The notes under the pieces: model-generated | Told to the model about the DNA's origin: nothing | What the model saw: only the letters and a program-made list of their open reading frames with translations | The model's database searches: none | Origin: Avena insularis | Taxonomy: Eukaryota; Streptophyta; Magnoliopsida; Poales; Poaceae | Assembly (NCBI GenBank): GCA_023614405.1 | Contig: CM042697.1 | Coordinates: 161,362,149-161,426,148 of the forward strand | Direction of reading: 5' to 3' | Length of the DNA: 64,000 nucleotides | Program-made: the position numbers and the translations under genes | Shown: piece after piece, positions 1-10,740 of the stretch | Numbering within the stretch: the stretch's first letter is position 1 | How the letters are laid out: the number at the start of each line of letters is the position of its first letter

Positions 1-422
1 TTTTGATGACGTCAGTGCTTACGATCGATGACCTCAAGCGTGCCTTTCGCCGAGATGACTTGATCGAACGGGCGTGGGTCCCACTTGCTGACTTTGAATT
101 GACCGGTCACGCAGGGCGTGGAGATGATTCTGGCGTCTCCTCGATTTCCGCACGTAGTGGGCGGCGTGGTAACGACGGTTCGTTTTGGTGCTGACACGTA
201 TGCGGCCAGATCTACCGTTGGCGTTAGGTCTTCTCGATGGGCGGCGGCCAGCGTCGTCGTCTTTGTTATAATCCTGGTGAAATCGTGGTTTGTTTTTCAC
301 CGCAGCAGTTCATCTATTCACTTTGCCCCCTCGTTCTTGAGCTATTCTTGCGCTACGCTGAGAGTTTCCTCCACATTTCCTTTGTCTTTCTTCGTTGGCA
401 ACGCCACCACCGCCGTAGCGCT
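1..422 (+). other. Region upstream of the antisense gene in the Tat element
   Basis: This stretch lies between the off-window 3' LTR and the first recognisable ATG of the plus-strand gene at 423. It should hold that gene's promoter and leader. A TGACGTCA palindrome at 7-14 matches a bZIP (CRE/C-box-like) site, but one 8-mer is weak evidence. Open frames here (for example 118-687) do not resemble anything I recognise. I see no clear TATA box. Confidence 0.4.
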
Positions 423-3400
423 ATGGGGAAATCAAAGAAGTCCTCATCTGCAGTTGGGACCAGCGTCGCCGGAGGCAAGAAGGGTACCGCCACTGCTCGC
501 GTCACCGACGGTGGCTGGCGGCGATCAGAAACGCGGGAGAGCGATCTCCGCAAATAAGCTGTGGCGAGCTCGATCCCGCAAGACACGACGCCGTGAGACT
601 CCCGGCAATGAGGTAATCCCGTCCCCGTCTGGGTATCGGGTTATATTTGTTGCCTTCATGATTCGCGGGTTTTCTTTCGGTCCATGACTTCCTTCGTGGA
701 CTGCTCTTTTTCTATGGGGTTCAACTCCATCATCATCTCCCAACTCCCTTCTTCACATTGCGTGTTTTATTACGCTGCGAGTGTTGGCTTGGCATTGAGC
801 GCACTTTGGCCTCTTCCGAAGCTTTATTCCGTGAAGAGGCGCGATCTGTTCGGATGGTGTGTATCCCATTGGTGGTTTCATCATCTCCCTCAGTCCCAAT
901 GTGCAATTCTTTTCCTTTTCCATGTCCGAATCTGTCCAGTACTGGCGGAGGAAATGGTTTTACATCCGTGACTCCATCTTTGCAGGCAAGATTTTGGTCT
1001 CGTTCCTTTGACCCTCCCAATTGATTGAGAAGAAAAGATCCTGGAAAAACCAAATCTTAGGCGGTGAAGTGGCGGAGATAGAGGCCTGCACCGTCGGGTA
1101 GGGATCTCAATTGATTCACGAGAAGGAGGTGAACGGTGTTGACATCATCCGGACGTTTCTTGAGCGTCGGGTGCGGCCTCTCAAGCGAGGCGCATCCGAT
1201 GTTTCTTTACTCTGGCGCCGTGATCCGGAGGGTTTCGAGTGAGAAAATCTCCGGTGGAACTTGACAAGGCTCTTCGGCTGTTGAAGTTCAAAGCCGACGA
1301 GGACTCCGAGAAGTCGCTGACTCCTCCCTTTTCTTCGACGTTGGCGTGCCAAAGGTGTAGATTTATGCACGTAGTGCTCCCCTTTTGTTGGGTGTTGATT
1401 TGTGTCCTTTGTTTGCTAACAAAGTTTCTTCTCATCTTGTAGAGCTTCAAAGTGCCGGGCATGGCACCACCATTGCCCGAAAGGTATCCGAATGCCCCGG
1501 ATACGGAAGTGGTGGATTCCGTGTCAGAGCTACCGTCATTGATCCCAATGGAGGATGCCGATTTAATCAGTGAGGACCATTGGCATAGCGATCATGGAGC
1601 TCGAGCGAGTCTTCGGATGCTTCAACTCCTCCGACTCCCAGAAATCCTCTGGGCCTTGAGCGTCATGATGATGTTCATGGGGGTTCTTCCTCTCCCCTTC
1701 CTGCCATTCCTGTGCGGGCTGTTGCTCCGCATCCGCCAGCAAAGCGGAAGAAGGAAGAGAAGAAGGAGAAGAAGAAGGAAGAAAAGAAGGAGGAGAAGAG
1801 GGCCCGAAGGGCTTCTCATATCTTCGACCTGAGCGCGTTGGGATCGTAAGTTTTCTTGTTGCCACTGTTGTCCTTTTCTTTTTATGATGTTTGCACTGCT
1901 GATTGGCTTCAGAGGGCAATCCTCCGACGGCTCCAGTGATGGTGCGGGGGAGATGATGGGGGAGTCGAACATTGCGTCGCCTCCTCCTCAGACGGTGGCG
2001 ACTTCGGGTGACGCTGCGCCGGTTCCTCCTGTGCAGGAGAGGCTGGTGGTTGCACCTCAGAATTTCACAGGCGGGCCTGCAGGTTTGCCTTCGGAGCACG
2101 TAAGTTTTTCTGCTTGATGTTACGGGGGGAGCCCCCGAGTGTCTTCGTATGCTGATGTTGTTGATGCTTCTTTGTGTTGGGCGTAGCCCCCGAGTCCTGC
2201 TCTTACTACTATTGCCTGTTGCTGCAGCCTTTTGTCCAAGAGGCCAAGCGGCTGGTGGAGGAACGCTACAAACCCGGCAGACAACTTCAAGGTATTCGTC
2301 TGCCTTGTAGTACTTCTCTTGCTTATCCTGGTCCTGTTCTTTGACGCTTGCTTGTTGTAAATGCAGAGGAGCATGACGACTCTCTCCGTGAGGTCGATGC
2401 TCTGAAGAAGAGCCTTGGCCAATCGGAAGGCGAAGCTGCTTGGGGTGAGAGAGCGCCTTGAGTTGAGCCGACGAAGGCAGCCAAGCGAAGCGTCTGCAGA
2501 GGAGGCGCAGATCGTGAGGAGCAGCTGCCACCGCTATGCTGCTCGTGAAAAAGGGTGGCGGAGAAGCTCATGGCTGCTTGCCAAGGCTATTTCGGTGGCG
2601 CTAGCTTTGTACTTGCTTCTTTTCTTGGATCTTCTTCTATGTTGCCTTTCTTCATGTTTTCTTCTTTTTGTCTCGGATGCGCGGCGCCGAGTTTGACATG
2701 TGCTCGGAGCACGGAGTGCTCTAGATGATGCCCTGTAGCGGTCGAAGACCGCTTGATCCGTCCAACTCCTTGCCAAGGCGAAGAGGTCCTTGGTCGCTTC
2801 TACCAGGAGCTCTTCGAAGGCGCATCCCTTGAAGACGTGGGTGCCTGGCAGAGGCTCTGTCGGCAAGCGCTGCAGCATAAGCGCAAGCAGAAGGGCATCG
2901 GCGCGTCCGTCAGGCTGGCGATGGCCATGGCGGCTGGGGCAGAGCTGGACCTGCCCTAGATTACTTCTCGGATGCCGACGGCTGCAGATGGATCCGAGGT
3001 AGCCTTCGCCGCCTACTCCGCTCGCTGCAGACGATATGGGCCCAAGCTCATTGACTTGATGTCTGAGTACGCATTGCGGCAGCAGGGCGAGGCCAAAGCT
3101 AGGCAGTCTGGTTCTGAGGCGACTCAGTGCCCTCCGCCTTAGGCGTAGTAGACGTAGGGTAGCTTGTAGTCTATTTTTGTTGTGAATATCTTTTGTAGTA
3201 CCATCCTTGTGCCCGCGTGGTAACCTTATATACTTTAATGAATTCCTCCGAGTTGTGCTCTATCCTTGGCTGAATGTCTGTGTGCCTTCTTTTTTCTTCT
3301 GCTATAGGTTCCTTCGGGTGCTGACCCAGTTGATACTTCATCCGAAAGGCCCTTGCGAGCATCATTGGATGATTCCTCGCAGCTTGCTTTTCTTCGAGAT

Positions 3401-4087
3401 CGCGTGCGCAGCTTGGAGAGAGATTTGCTTGGGTTACGCGGTCGCGCTGACGTTTGGAAGTCCAAAGCAGACCGTGGTGCAGCCAGAGAGGAGTATTTGA
3501 TGGCGGAGCTGGGTCGGCTGTCCGAGCAGCTGCAATGTAAGTTGATCCTTCTTTTGGGTTGTAGCTCAGTTTTTCGGGTGAGCTTGCTGGCCTTACTCTT
3601 GTTTTGTGTGGTTGTCGCAGGTGTCAATCTTGCTCCGAGGGAAGAAAAGGTGCGTATTGCTGTTCGAGTCAATTGCTTGACTCAACAGGACATGGAGGCC
3701 GGCGGCTTCTTCTGGATGGATCGTGATCGCGCCATAGTTCTGGTGACGGTGCAGGATCGTGTGTACCAGGTTTCGCTGGTGCTCCGCCAGGTGCAGACAT
3801 CGCTTTCCTCGGTGCTGCATGTCATGTTTCCGTTGGATGCCGTGCCAACGACCCTTGCAGTTCTTCTGACGAAGTTTCGGGATGCCAGCAATGTCAAGGA
3901 GCTGGTGCGGCAGCAGCTCGTCGCAGGGGTGAAGGCTGCCTTGTCTCTTGTGAGGGTGCACCGCCCTGACATAGATTTGGCTGCTGTGGCGACTGGGCCA
4001 CCTCCTCGACCAGATGGTGGTGAGTGGAATATGCGTCCGCATTACGCGGTAAGGCGTGATATGCGAACAGATTGTAGATTTGTTTGA
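423..4087 (+). pseudogene. Antisense intron-containing gene of a Tat element (Transposase_28-like, 'putative gypsy type transposon' family)
   Basis: The gene runs opposite to gag-pol. It starts at the ATG at 423, which gives a lysine/serine-rich start (MGKSKKSSS). The segment 600-1020 resembles the domain Pfam calls Transposase_28, known from antisense ORFs of grass gypsy elements, but it is spread over shifted frames. GT-AG introns with T-rich 3' ends are visible at 1355-1442, 1846-1912, 2100-2227, 2292-2366 and 3538-3620. Another acceptor is near 3316. The exon at 3317-3537 encodes a heptad-like coiled coil (AFLRDRVRSLERDLLGLRG). The last exon, 3621-4087, ends at a TGA. A lysine/arginine run lies near 1745-1800. 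Its biochemical role is unknown, despite the family name. Frame changes in the first domain make it a pseudogene. Exon limits are by eye. Confidence 0.62.
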
Positions 4088-4481
4088 GCAGCGTGCTCAG
4101 GTTATTCTTCAGGATAGGTAGGACCTGAAAATAAATAGATAGATGTAAAATTTGTATATTGCGGCTGGGCGTGTATGTGCCCTTTGTTGTAAAGGTTTGC
4201 TTGTTTGCGAGCACGCAGTGCTTTGATTTAGTACGTGTCCTTTTCGTTTGCCTGACGTGGTCAGCTACTCAGGTGTACACGTTTTGTCCTCAGTCGATGA
4301 AATCGTGAGGTGGGGGGAGCCCCCGAGTGCGTATGTAGCATGTAGTAAAGTTGCAGAAAATAGTCAACCGAGGGTTGAGGGCGAGGTACTTAGCTTTATT
4401 TGTATCGTAATGGAGGAGGTACATGATTCGGCTGAGTAGCCTTGGCTGAAAGCCTTATTGAAAGTAAAAGGGGGTAGGTTG
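4088..4481. other. Non-coding spacer between the antisense gene's 3' end and integrase of the Tat element
   Basis: The two opposed genes converge here. The plus-strand side is AT-rich with ATAAATAGATAG at about 4131-4142, plausible as a 3' UTR. A copy of the element's recurrent motif GGGGGGAGCCCCCGAGTG lies at 4312-4329. No ORF of interest is present. Confidence 0.5.
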
Positions 4482-5310
4482 CTACGGGTAGAATCGTCGC
4501 AGGTGCGAGACGTTCCACGGGTTGGAGTATGCGACTCCAGACTCCACGTGCTTGAGGCGATAGGCGCCACCTGGGATGACTTCGGTGATGACATAGGGTC
4601 CTTCCCATGGTGAATCGAGTTTGTTCGGTTGCTTTTGCTTGAGTCCCAAGACGAGGTCTCCTTCGACGAAGGACCTTGGGCGCAGCCGGCGGCTGTGATA
4701 GTTGCGGAGACTCTGCTGGTACACCGCTGATCGAGCGGCTGCTATATCCCGCGCTTCATCGAGTGTATCAACGGCGTCTTCGAGTGCAGCCGTGGATTCG
4801 GCTTCGCTGTAAGCGACGACTCGTGGAGCCTGGTGGCGTACTTCGGCTGGTAGCACGGCCTCAGCTCCGTGCACCATGAAGAACAGTGTGTAGCCGGTGG
4901 AGCTGTTTGGCGTGTCGTAAGCTCCACGGGACGACGGTAGCTCTTTCGTCGATTTCAGCTTTGTGCTCGAGTGAGCTCATGAGGCGCTTCTTGATACCGG
5001 CGCCGATTAGGCGTTGGCCTTTTCCACTTGCCCGTTTGTTTGCGGGTGTGCCCGAGGCATACGTGATATTGATCCCGAGGCCTTCGCGAAGTCCCGGAAT
5101 TCTTCGGAGATGAAGTTCGATCCGTTGTCGGTGATGATCTTTGTGCGATGCGCCAAACCTGTAGACAATGGATTCGAAGAACTTGACGGCGGTTTTGCCC
5201 TTCTGGTTGGTGACTGGCATTGCCTCGATCCACTTGGTGAATTTGTCGACTGCGACCAGGAGGAAGACGTGTCCTCCCTTCATGACCTTCGGGTAGCGTA
5301 GCCCCCGAGT
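4482..5310 (-). pseudogene. Tat integrase: catalytic core and C-terminal domain, broken
   Basis: Retroviral-type integrase inserts the element cDNA into host DNA. The core begins near 5300 with GHVFLLVAVDKFTKWIEAM, carrying the first catalytic Asp. The second Asp motif (ITDNGSNFIS) is readable near 5110-5140 but in another frame, so at least one frameshift separates them. The C-terminal part, 4482-4877, is open and carries the typical SPWEGPYVITEVIPGGAYRL segment followed by NPWNVSHLRRFYP. The zinc-binding HHCC domain expected before the core is absent: the RNase H domain joins the core almost directly. This points to an internal deletion near 5280-5400. Confidence 0.8.
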
Positions 5311-5379
5311 GTTCTGCTTCTTCGGGTGATCCCTTGGGGAATTTCCTCTTGATGGATGGCACGCAGATCTGTTCGAGGA

Positions 5380-5776
5380 ACACACCTGGTGGTACCTTTG
5401 CACAAGTGGAGCCGATGTTGGCGAGTCTATCGGCCTCCTCGTTGCTCTCTCTTCCAACGTGCCGAAGTTCGCAGCCATCGAATTCTCCTTCGAGTGCGTT
5501 GTATAGCGCGCGGTACGCGATCATGTTTTCGGCGTGTGCGTCGCACTCATTCATCGTCTGCTGTATGACAAGGTTGGAGTCACCGTAGATGACCAGGCGC
5601 GCTGCACCGCATATTTTTGCCATCTTCATGCCATGGATGAGGGCTTCGTATTTGGCCTCGTTGTTGGAGGCTCTGAATTTCATCCGAAGGACGTACTTCA
5701 TCTTGTCACCTTGCGGGGAGGTCAGTATGACTCCTGCCCCTGCTCCGGCTTCGCGTTTGGAGCCGTCAAAATGCAT
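5380..5776 (-). pseudogene. Second (archaeal-type) RNase H domain of the Tat element
   Basis: RNase H degrades the RNA strand during reverse transcription. The open frame from 5776 downward shows the four acidic catalytic positions in order: FDGS near the start, NNEAKYEALIHG, YGDSNLVIQQ, and SNEEADRLAN. The spacing matches the extra RNase H carried by Tat-lineage elements in addition to the one fused to RT. It is the best preserved part of this pol and may be intact as a domain, but the polyprotein around it is broken. It is followed after a short linker by the integrase core. Confidence 0.82.
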
Positions 5777-5939
5777 TGTTTAGGATTGCGACATGTCTGG
5801 GGTGTCAGGCAGCTGCAGCTCCATCCAGTGCACCAGGAAGTCCGGAAGGACTTGAGATTTGATTGCGTGTCGCTTCTCGTAGATGATGTCCAAGGGTGAT
5901 AGTTCAATGCCCCACAGGGCCACGTGCCCTGTGGCCTCT

Positions 5940-7140
5940 GGGTTATTCAGGATGCTGTTTAGGGGTGCCTCGTTGACGACCATCACCTGATGCTCCTGGA
6001 AGTAGTGGCTCAGTCGTCGAGCCGTCATGAACACGCCGTAGTAGCTTCCGTAGTGCGGGTACCGCTGTTTTGTTGGAGTGAGAACCTCGCTGAGGTAGTA
6101 AATTGGCCGTTGTACCCGTGGGTCTTGCCTTCTTCGGTCGTTCGACCCGCAGTACTGTGCTGACCACCTGGTGTGTGGCTGCTATGTACAGCAACAGGGG
6201 CTCGCGCTCTTTTGGCGTGACCAAAACTGGCGAGGTGGAGAGGAGCCGCTTGAGGCTTTCGGATGCGTCGTTGGCTTCTGGTGTCCACTCGAACTTGTTC
6301 CGCCTTCGCGAAATGGTAAAATGGTAGGGCCTTCTACCATGCGCGGTGATGAACACCTTAGTGCCGCTACTCGCCTCTGAGCTGAACGCCTATGAGGTTT
6401 TTCGGCTTCTCCATTGTTATGATAGCTTTGATTTTCTTCGGTTCGCCGATCCCTCGTTGAGAGATGAAGTACCCGAGCAGTGACCGAGGGACGCCGAAGG
6501 CGCACTTTTCTGGATTGAGCTTGATCCTGTAGCGATCAAGGTTGTCGAACGTCTCGCGGAGATCGTCGATAAGTGTTCTTGCCTCTTTGGTTTTTATGAC
6601 TATGTCGTCGACATAGACTTGGACGCTATGACCGATCTGGTCCTTGAGGCAGCTGCATGCATCGCTGGTATGTGGCACCCGCGTTCTTTAGCCGAAGGGC
6701 ATTGTGTTGTAGTATACTCCGAACGGTGTGATGAACGCCGTTTTCTCTTAATCTTCGACCTTGAGTCGAATCTGGTTGTAGCCTGAGTAGGCGTCAAGGA
6801 AGGAGAGTTTCTCACAACCTGCAGTCGAATCGATGATCTGGTCGATCCGAGGAAGAGGGAAGTGGTCCTTAGGGCAATGTTTATTTAGTGTCGTGAAGTC
6901 CACGCACATCCTCAGGATGTCTGTGTCCTTCTTCGGGACCATCACCGTGTTTGCCAGCCACTCGCTTTCCTTGATTTCCCGGATGAAGTCTGCTGCAGTA
7001 ATCTGTTGATCTCCTTGCCGATAGCTTGGCTCGTGGCTCTGGCGTCTTCGGATGGACTGTTTGACGGCTTGGTGTCCAGGAAGACATTGAGTGCGTGCTC
7101 GGCGAATTCCACGAACTCTGGCATGTCCGCAGGACACCGG
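5940..7140 (-). pseudogene. Reverse transcriptase and first RNase H region of the Tat element, frameshifted
   Basis: RT copies the element RNA into cDNA. The N-terminal palm lies at 6748-7137, with MVPKKDTDILRMCVDF and HFPLPRIDQIIDSTAG, then the SFLDAYSGYNQI segment. The active-site box YVDDIVIKTK is in a different frame at 6367-6678, followed by LGYFISQRGI. The fused RNase H remnant (KFEWTPEANDASESLKRLL) lies in 5943-6356. At least two frame changes separate these blocks, so no functional enzyme could be made. The motif order and the DD of YVDD are otherwise retained. Confidence 0.85.
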
Positions 7141-7559
7141 AAGATTTCAATACCACGGAGGAATTCGACGGCGCCTTCCTATCTTGAGGTCGTTGGCGAT
7201 ATCAACGCGTCTTGAGGCATCCGTTGGATGGACCTGCACTTTCTTGGTGTTGATGGTGGAGTCGAAAGACATGTCGGTGCGTTCTACTTTGTGATGGGGT
7301 AGCCATTGTCATCACCTCATGAGCCTTACAAGCTCGTCTTGCACGCCGAAGACTGGGAGATTTTGTTGAAATCCACTGTCGCATTGGTCCGATCGGGTGA
7401 AGCTCCGTGGACTATGATGACGCCTTGGTCTGGCATCTTGAGTAGTAGGTATGCGTGGTGTGGGACGGCGGAACCTTGCGAATGCTACACGCCCCAGATG
7501 GCATGGTATTGCGACGGCGATCCACTTCAAATTCTAGGCGCTCTGCCGAAAGTTGTCCG
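7141..7559 (-). pseudogene. PR-RT linker of the Tat element
   Basis: This stretch connects the protease-like motif to the RT N-terminus on the minus strand. Short open pieces (for example 7202-7384 and 7412-7609) switch frame. I recognise no catalytic motif. It is kept as part of the decayed pol because both neighbours are pol domains on the same strand. Confidence 0.5.
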
Positions 7560-7790
7560 GCTTCAAGATGACGCCGAGCCCTATTTTGCCCGGGGAGATG
7601 CCCTTCCACAGGACAATGCCGTGGAACGTTGTGTCGATTGTTCCAGGCTGCATTGCGGGATCCGCATAGCTGCTAGAGTGCTTGCGAACATTAGGTTGAT
7701 GCCGCCGCCGTCCATGAAGACGCGACTCATCTCGAAGCCTCCGTCTGCGCCTCCCATTGTGGCGATATGACTCGGGCGAGGATCTGGCAA
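7560..7790 (-). pseudogene. Retroviral-type aspartic protease remnant of the Tat element
   Basis: The minus-strand frame at 7581-7790 contains VFMDGGGINLMFASTLAAM. This has the shape of the Tat protease active site, a hydrophobic stretch followed by DGG and a small-residue/Asn segment. The usual active site in retroviral proteases is D-S/T-G, while Tat elements often have DGGSS. Here one serine-like position reads Gly. It lies between gag and RT as expected. The domain is short and its borders are unclear. Confidence 0.6.
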
Positions 7791-7899
7791 GGGTGATCCG
7801 CGCGAGTGAATGTGATGCAGGACTCCGATCCGCTGAGGTACTTAGGGATTGCAGGCGGAGTTGCCACGGCCAAGTTGATTTGTCGGGTGATTTTCTTCT

Positions 7900-9490
7900 G
7901 CACCCTGTTGGTGGGGCGTCCCTTCTGGATCATATTTAGCGCTCCCTTTGGTGGGGGGTATGCGACCCCGGCGTTGTTTTGCGCTGGTGCGACTGGTTGA
8001 TTTGGGCCTCCAATAGGCGGCGGTGCAGGAGCTCCGTGTGCTATTTCATCTGGCGCAGGTGCGTTTCCGAACGCAGGAATTGGAGCTTGTTGCCTCATCT
8101 GCATCATGCCTTCGTTGAGTTTCTGGAACTCGCGGCAGTCCTTGAGCATGTGGCTAGCTTTCTTTTTTCCATCTTGTTTGTCGATGTAGAAGTGGATGGT
8201 GCATGGACCCGAAAGTTTGTCGAATGCTGAGGGTTCGTTGTCGCGATGCGGCGTTGCCACAGCTGCGTTGGTCGTCCGTTGTCGCGAAGTTTCCGCTCGG
8301 TATCCTCCATTGCGGCTGTTGTCGTTCTGCCGGTCGGCGAGCCGCTGCGACCATGTCGGGTCCGTCGCGGTCCTCGTGAGCGCGATCTACTCTTGCTGCG
8401 GCGTTCGCGTCTTCGGCCGTAGTCGTCCTCTTCATCTGATTGCGCCCGTTGGATGCAATCTTCGCCGTCTGCCCAACTGTTGGCGATTTCCATGAGGTGG
8501 TCGAGTGTCTTGGGCTTTACACGCCCAAGTTCCTCCTTGAATCTGGGCGCTGACGTCCACGAAGCGTCGATGGCCCTTTCTTCGGAGATGTGTCTGCGGA
8601 GTTCTTGGTTGTAGACCAGCGTAGTATGTCTGGCGAATAGATTCACCCGTTCTCTGAGTGCGGGCTCGCAACTCTTCGATTGAGGCGGGCCTCTTGCTGG
8701 TGCCTTTGAAATTTTGGATGAAGCTATAAGCGAGCTCCTCCCACCGGATGGATCCCGATGATAGGCGCTAAGCCAAACCAGCTGCCGCTGTCATTGCCGG
8801 TGAAGGCATTGCATGGCGGTTTCTTTGTTGCCTCCATGAAGCTTGACGGATGATGAGATGATCACCGAGCCAGGACTTTGGATCTTGCGTGCCGTTGAAC
8901 TTCGAGTATCCGAAGGAAGCTTGAAGTTGCGTGGCATCTGTGTTCGCCCGACGGATCTGCTGAAGCATCGAGCCCCACGAGTTCTCTTCGTCTTCATCCA
9001 TCTCAGATTCAGACGAGCATGCGCGTTTGGCGCGTGCTTTGTCGATCTTCTTGTGTAAGCTTGTCTCTGGCGTCGTAGTCGCGTTTATGGCGGTGCGAGC
9101 TCTTCTTCCTTCGAGGAAGATCGTGTTCCTCTTCATCTTCGGATGAGGGAGTGGGGCTCCGGTCGCGCCTGGCCGGAGCTTTCTTCTTCGGCTCCGTAGG
9201 AGCGTCTTCGTGGAGCGCAGCTCCGATTAGTCCTAGTCCGGTGAGTGCGGACCTATGCATGGCCCTTTTTGGGTCCCCCTCCGGAGGTGGGTGAGCCGCG
9301 AGATCTGTGATGGCTGCCATGATCGCAGCTTGTGGCGTCTTCGGGATGATGTTGCGTCGCCCATATCCATGAACGATGTATGGAGAGTTCGGGTCGCGTC
9401 ACGCCGCTCCTTCGGGTCCATGTTTTCCACCCGAGAGCGGTGCTTGTTTCCCTGGTTTCCGTTTGTGCTAGAGCCGGGTGCCATGGCGGA
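7900..9490 (-). pseudogene. Tat gag, decayed
   Basis: Gag forms the virus-like particle that packages element RNA. Pieces in shifting frames cover this interval. 8768-9320 has acidic and Arg/Lys-rich linkers. 8104-8646 has a helical segment (FKEELGRVKPKTLDHLMEIA) followed by an Arg/Ser-rich tract (RRRERRSKSRSRSRG). 7727-8260 has a Cys/His cluster (C-x2-H ... H-x4-C around KKASHMLKDCREF) resembling the unusual knuckle of Tat gags. Frame changes near 8250 and 8650 and elsewhere break it. The start codon is uncertain; the leader toward the PBS also contains open frames. Confidence 0.65.
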
Positions 9491-10214
9491 GAGCGCAGCT
9501 CATCGCGTGCTGGACTCGGAGGCTGCTTGCTTGCGTTTGTCGAGCGTCTGCTGCATCTTGACTTGTTTCTTGTGCTCCTCGATGAGGAGGTAGTGGTATG
9601 CCATCATTAGGTCACGTGAGGAGTCCAGGGGTAGGACTATTTCGCCTGCGACGCGCGGCGTGCTTCGACCCATCCTTCTTTGCTAAGTTGGATGAGGTGG
9701 CCCCTGTTTTCCCCGTTTTCGCCGTTTCCACCGTTTTCGCTGTTTCCGTCCTGCGGGTTGGGGTTGGGCGGCGGGTTAGGCGTTTCCTCGTCGGTTTGGA
9801 TGACTGCGCGCTGAATAGCGCCGCAGATTGGTTAGCTGCCGCAGCTTTCGGATCCGGAACCGTAGGTCCCTTCATCCGAAGGTGGATCGCACAGATCGGA
9901 GTTGCAGCTGCTGCTGTAGAACTCATCTGTTGATGGTGACGTGCGTAGCACGGGGTGTGGAGCCCATGAAGCGGGCCTGATTGACGGCACGGGCACCCGC
10001 TCAGGGAGGCGGAGGGTGCCAGTTTGTCCCACCTGGAAGCAGAAGCTCCCGAACAGAATTTCGAGTCCGTCGCCTACGGGCTCGAAATCCTTCATGGTAT
10101 CCGGCGAGTGGGCGGTGAAGTCGAAAGCGCCGAAGAGGAGGTGATTCTCCGTTGCCGCGGAGTTGTAGATCGATCGGGTCGGAACCGTCACGACCGCACA
10201 ATCAGCAGCCCCAA
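9491..10214 (-). other. 5' leader/N-terminal gag region of the Tat element
   Basis: This lies between the PBS and recognisable gag on the minus strand. Two frames are open (9612-9926 and 9832-10314). The longer runs through the PBS into the LTR, so it cannot be a simple gag start. The Ser/Asp-rich composition is compatible with the gag N-terminus or leader. I cannot fix the gag ATG. Confidence 0.45.
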
Positions 10215-10232
10215 TTCCCACAGACGGCGCCA
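10215..10232 (-). other. Primer binding site of the Tat element
   Basis: The minus strand reads TGGCGCCGTCTGTGGGAA two bases after the LTR end. TGGCGCC is the complement of a tRNA 3' end with its CCA and is typical of plant gypsy PBSs of this lineage. It fixes the inner LTR border and the element's direction. Confidence 0.85.
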
Positions 10233-10234
10233 AT

Positions 10235-10740
10235 TGACGAGGTTTAATCTCGTCAATGCCCATTGTTATGGACTTGGGTTTTGGAGAAGATGGGGATGCT
10301 GGAGATCGTGGCACGGTTAACAGACAAGCAACCAGGAGACACGAGATTTACCTGTGTTTAGGCCCCGGAGGAAAACCCTACTCTGCTTGCGCTCTTTGAT
10401 TACGGAACCGAAGGTTCTGAGGTGCGCATATTCGATCTGGCGTGGATGCGTGTGCGAAAGTATGAGTCTGGTCGACCTAGGACGTGCCCTCCTGGCCTTT
10501 ATATAGACTTAGGCAGGTCCCGGGCGTAGTCCTAGTCGGTTACAAGTTCTAGGGTTTTACCCCTTTGAATTTCCTATCTCCGCTAGTCTTGCTCTCCAAG
10601 GATCGAAGGCGTCATGGGCCTTGGCCACCCGAAAATCTTCATGGGCCAGCGTATGTCTGCCGTGGGCCTTCCTTGGGCTGGACTAGGTATGCTGAAGTTA
10701 CGTACCCGTAGGGTATAACCATGTCAAATCCTATTCAACA
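10235..10740 (-). repeat. 5' LTR of the Tat element (506 bp)
   Basis: On the minus strand it begins TGTTGAATAGGATTTG at 10740 and ends CTCGTCA at 10235, so it has TG...CA ends. The inner border is set by the PBS. A TATA-like box (CTATATAAA) lies at 10498-10506 on the minus strand. The outer border meets CACTT. The matching 3' LTR is off-window, so the length rests on the terminal dinucleotides alone. Confidence 0.8.
10498..10506 (-). promoter_or_regulatory. TATA box of the Tat LTR
   Basis: CTATATAAA on the minus strand sits about 240 bp inside the LTR start. It would drive transcription leftward through gag-pol. The similar LTR at 50894-51410 has a TATATAAG at an equivalent place. Confidence 0.6.

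Larger units (their letters stand above)
1..10740 (-). mobile_element. Ty3/gypsy retrotransposon, Tat lineage, partial (3' LTR off-window)
   Basis: Read on the minus strand this is a gypsy element in the order 5' LTR, PBS, gag, protease, RT, RNase H, second RNase H, integrase. A plus-strand gene then lies downstream of integrase. The second RNase H and the antisense gene are hallmarks of the plant Tat lineage (Grande, RIRE2 and Cinful relatives). The 3' LTR should lie left of position 1. The 5' LTR ends at 10740 and the next bases, CACTT, are the expected right-hand copy of a 5-bp target duplication whose partner is out of view. The element lies inside another LTR (10741-14417). Frameshifts in gag, RT and integrase make it inactive. 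The lineage call rests on domain order, not on a database match. Confidence 0.88.

Noticed and set aside
118..687. 189-codon plus-strand frame at the left edge
   Set aside because: It runs across the probable promoter and leader of the antisense gene. The part after 600 shares the Transposase_28-like text but the part before 420 shows no similarity I can recognise.
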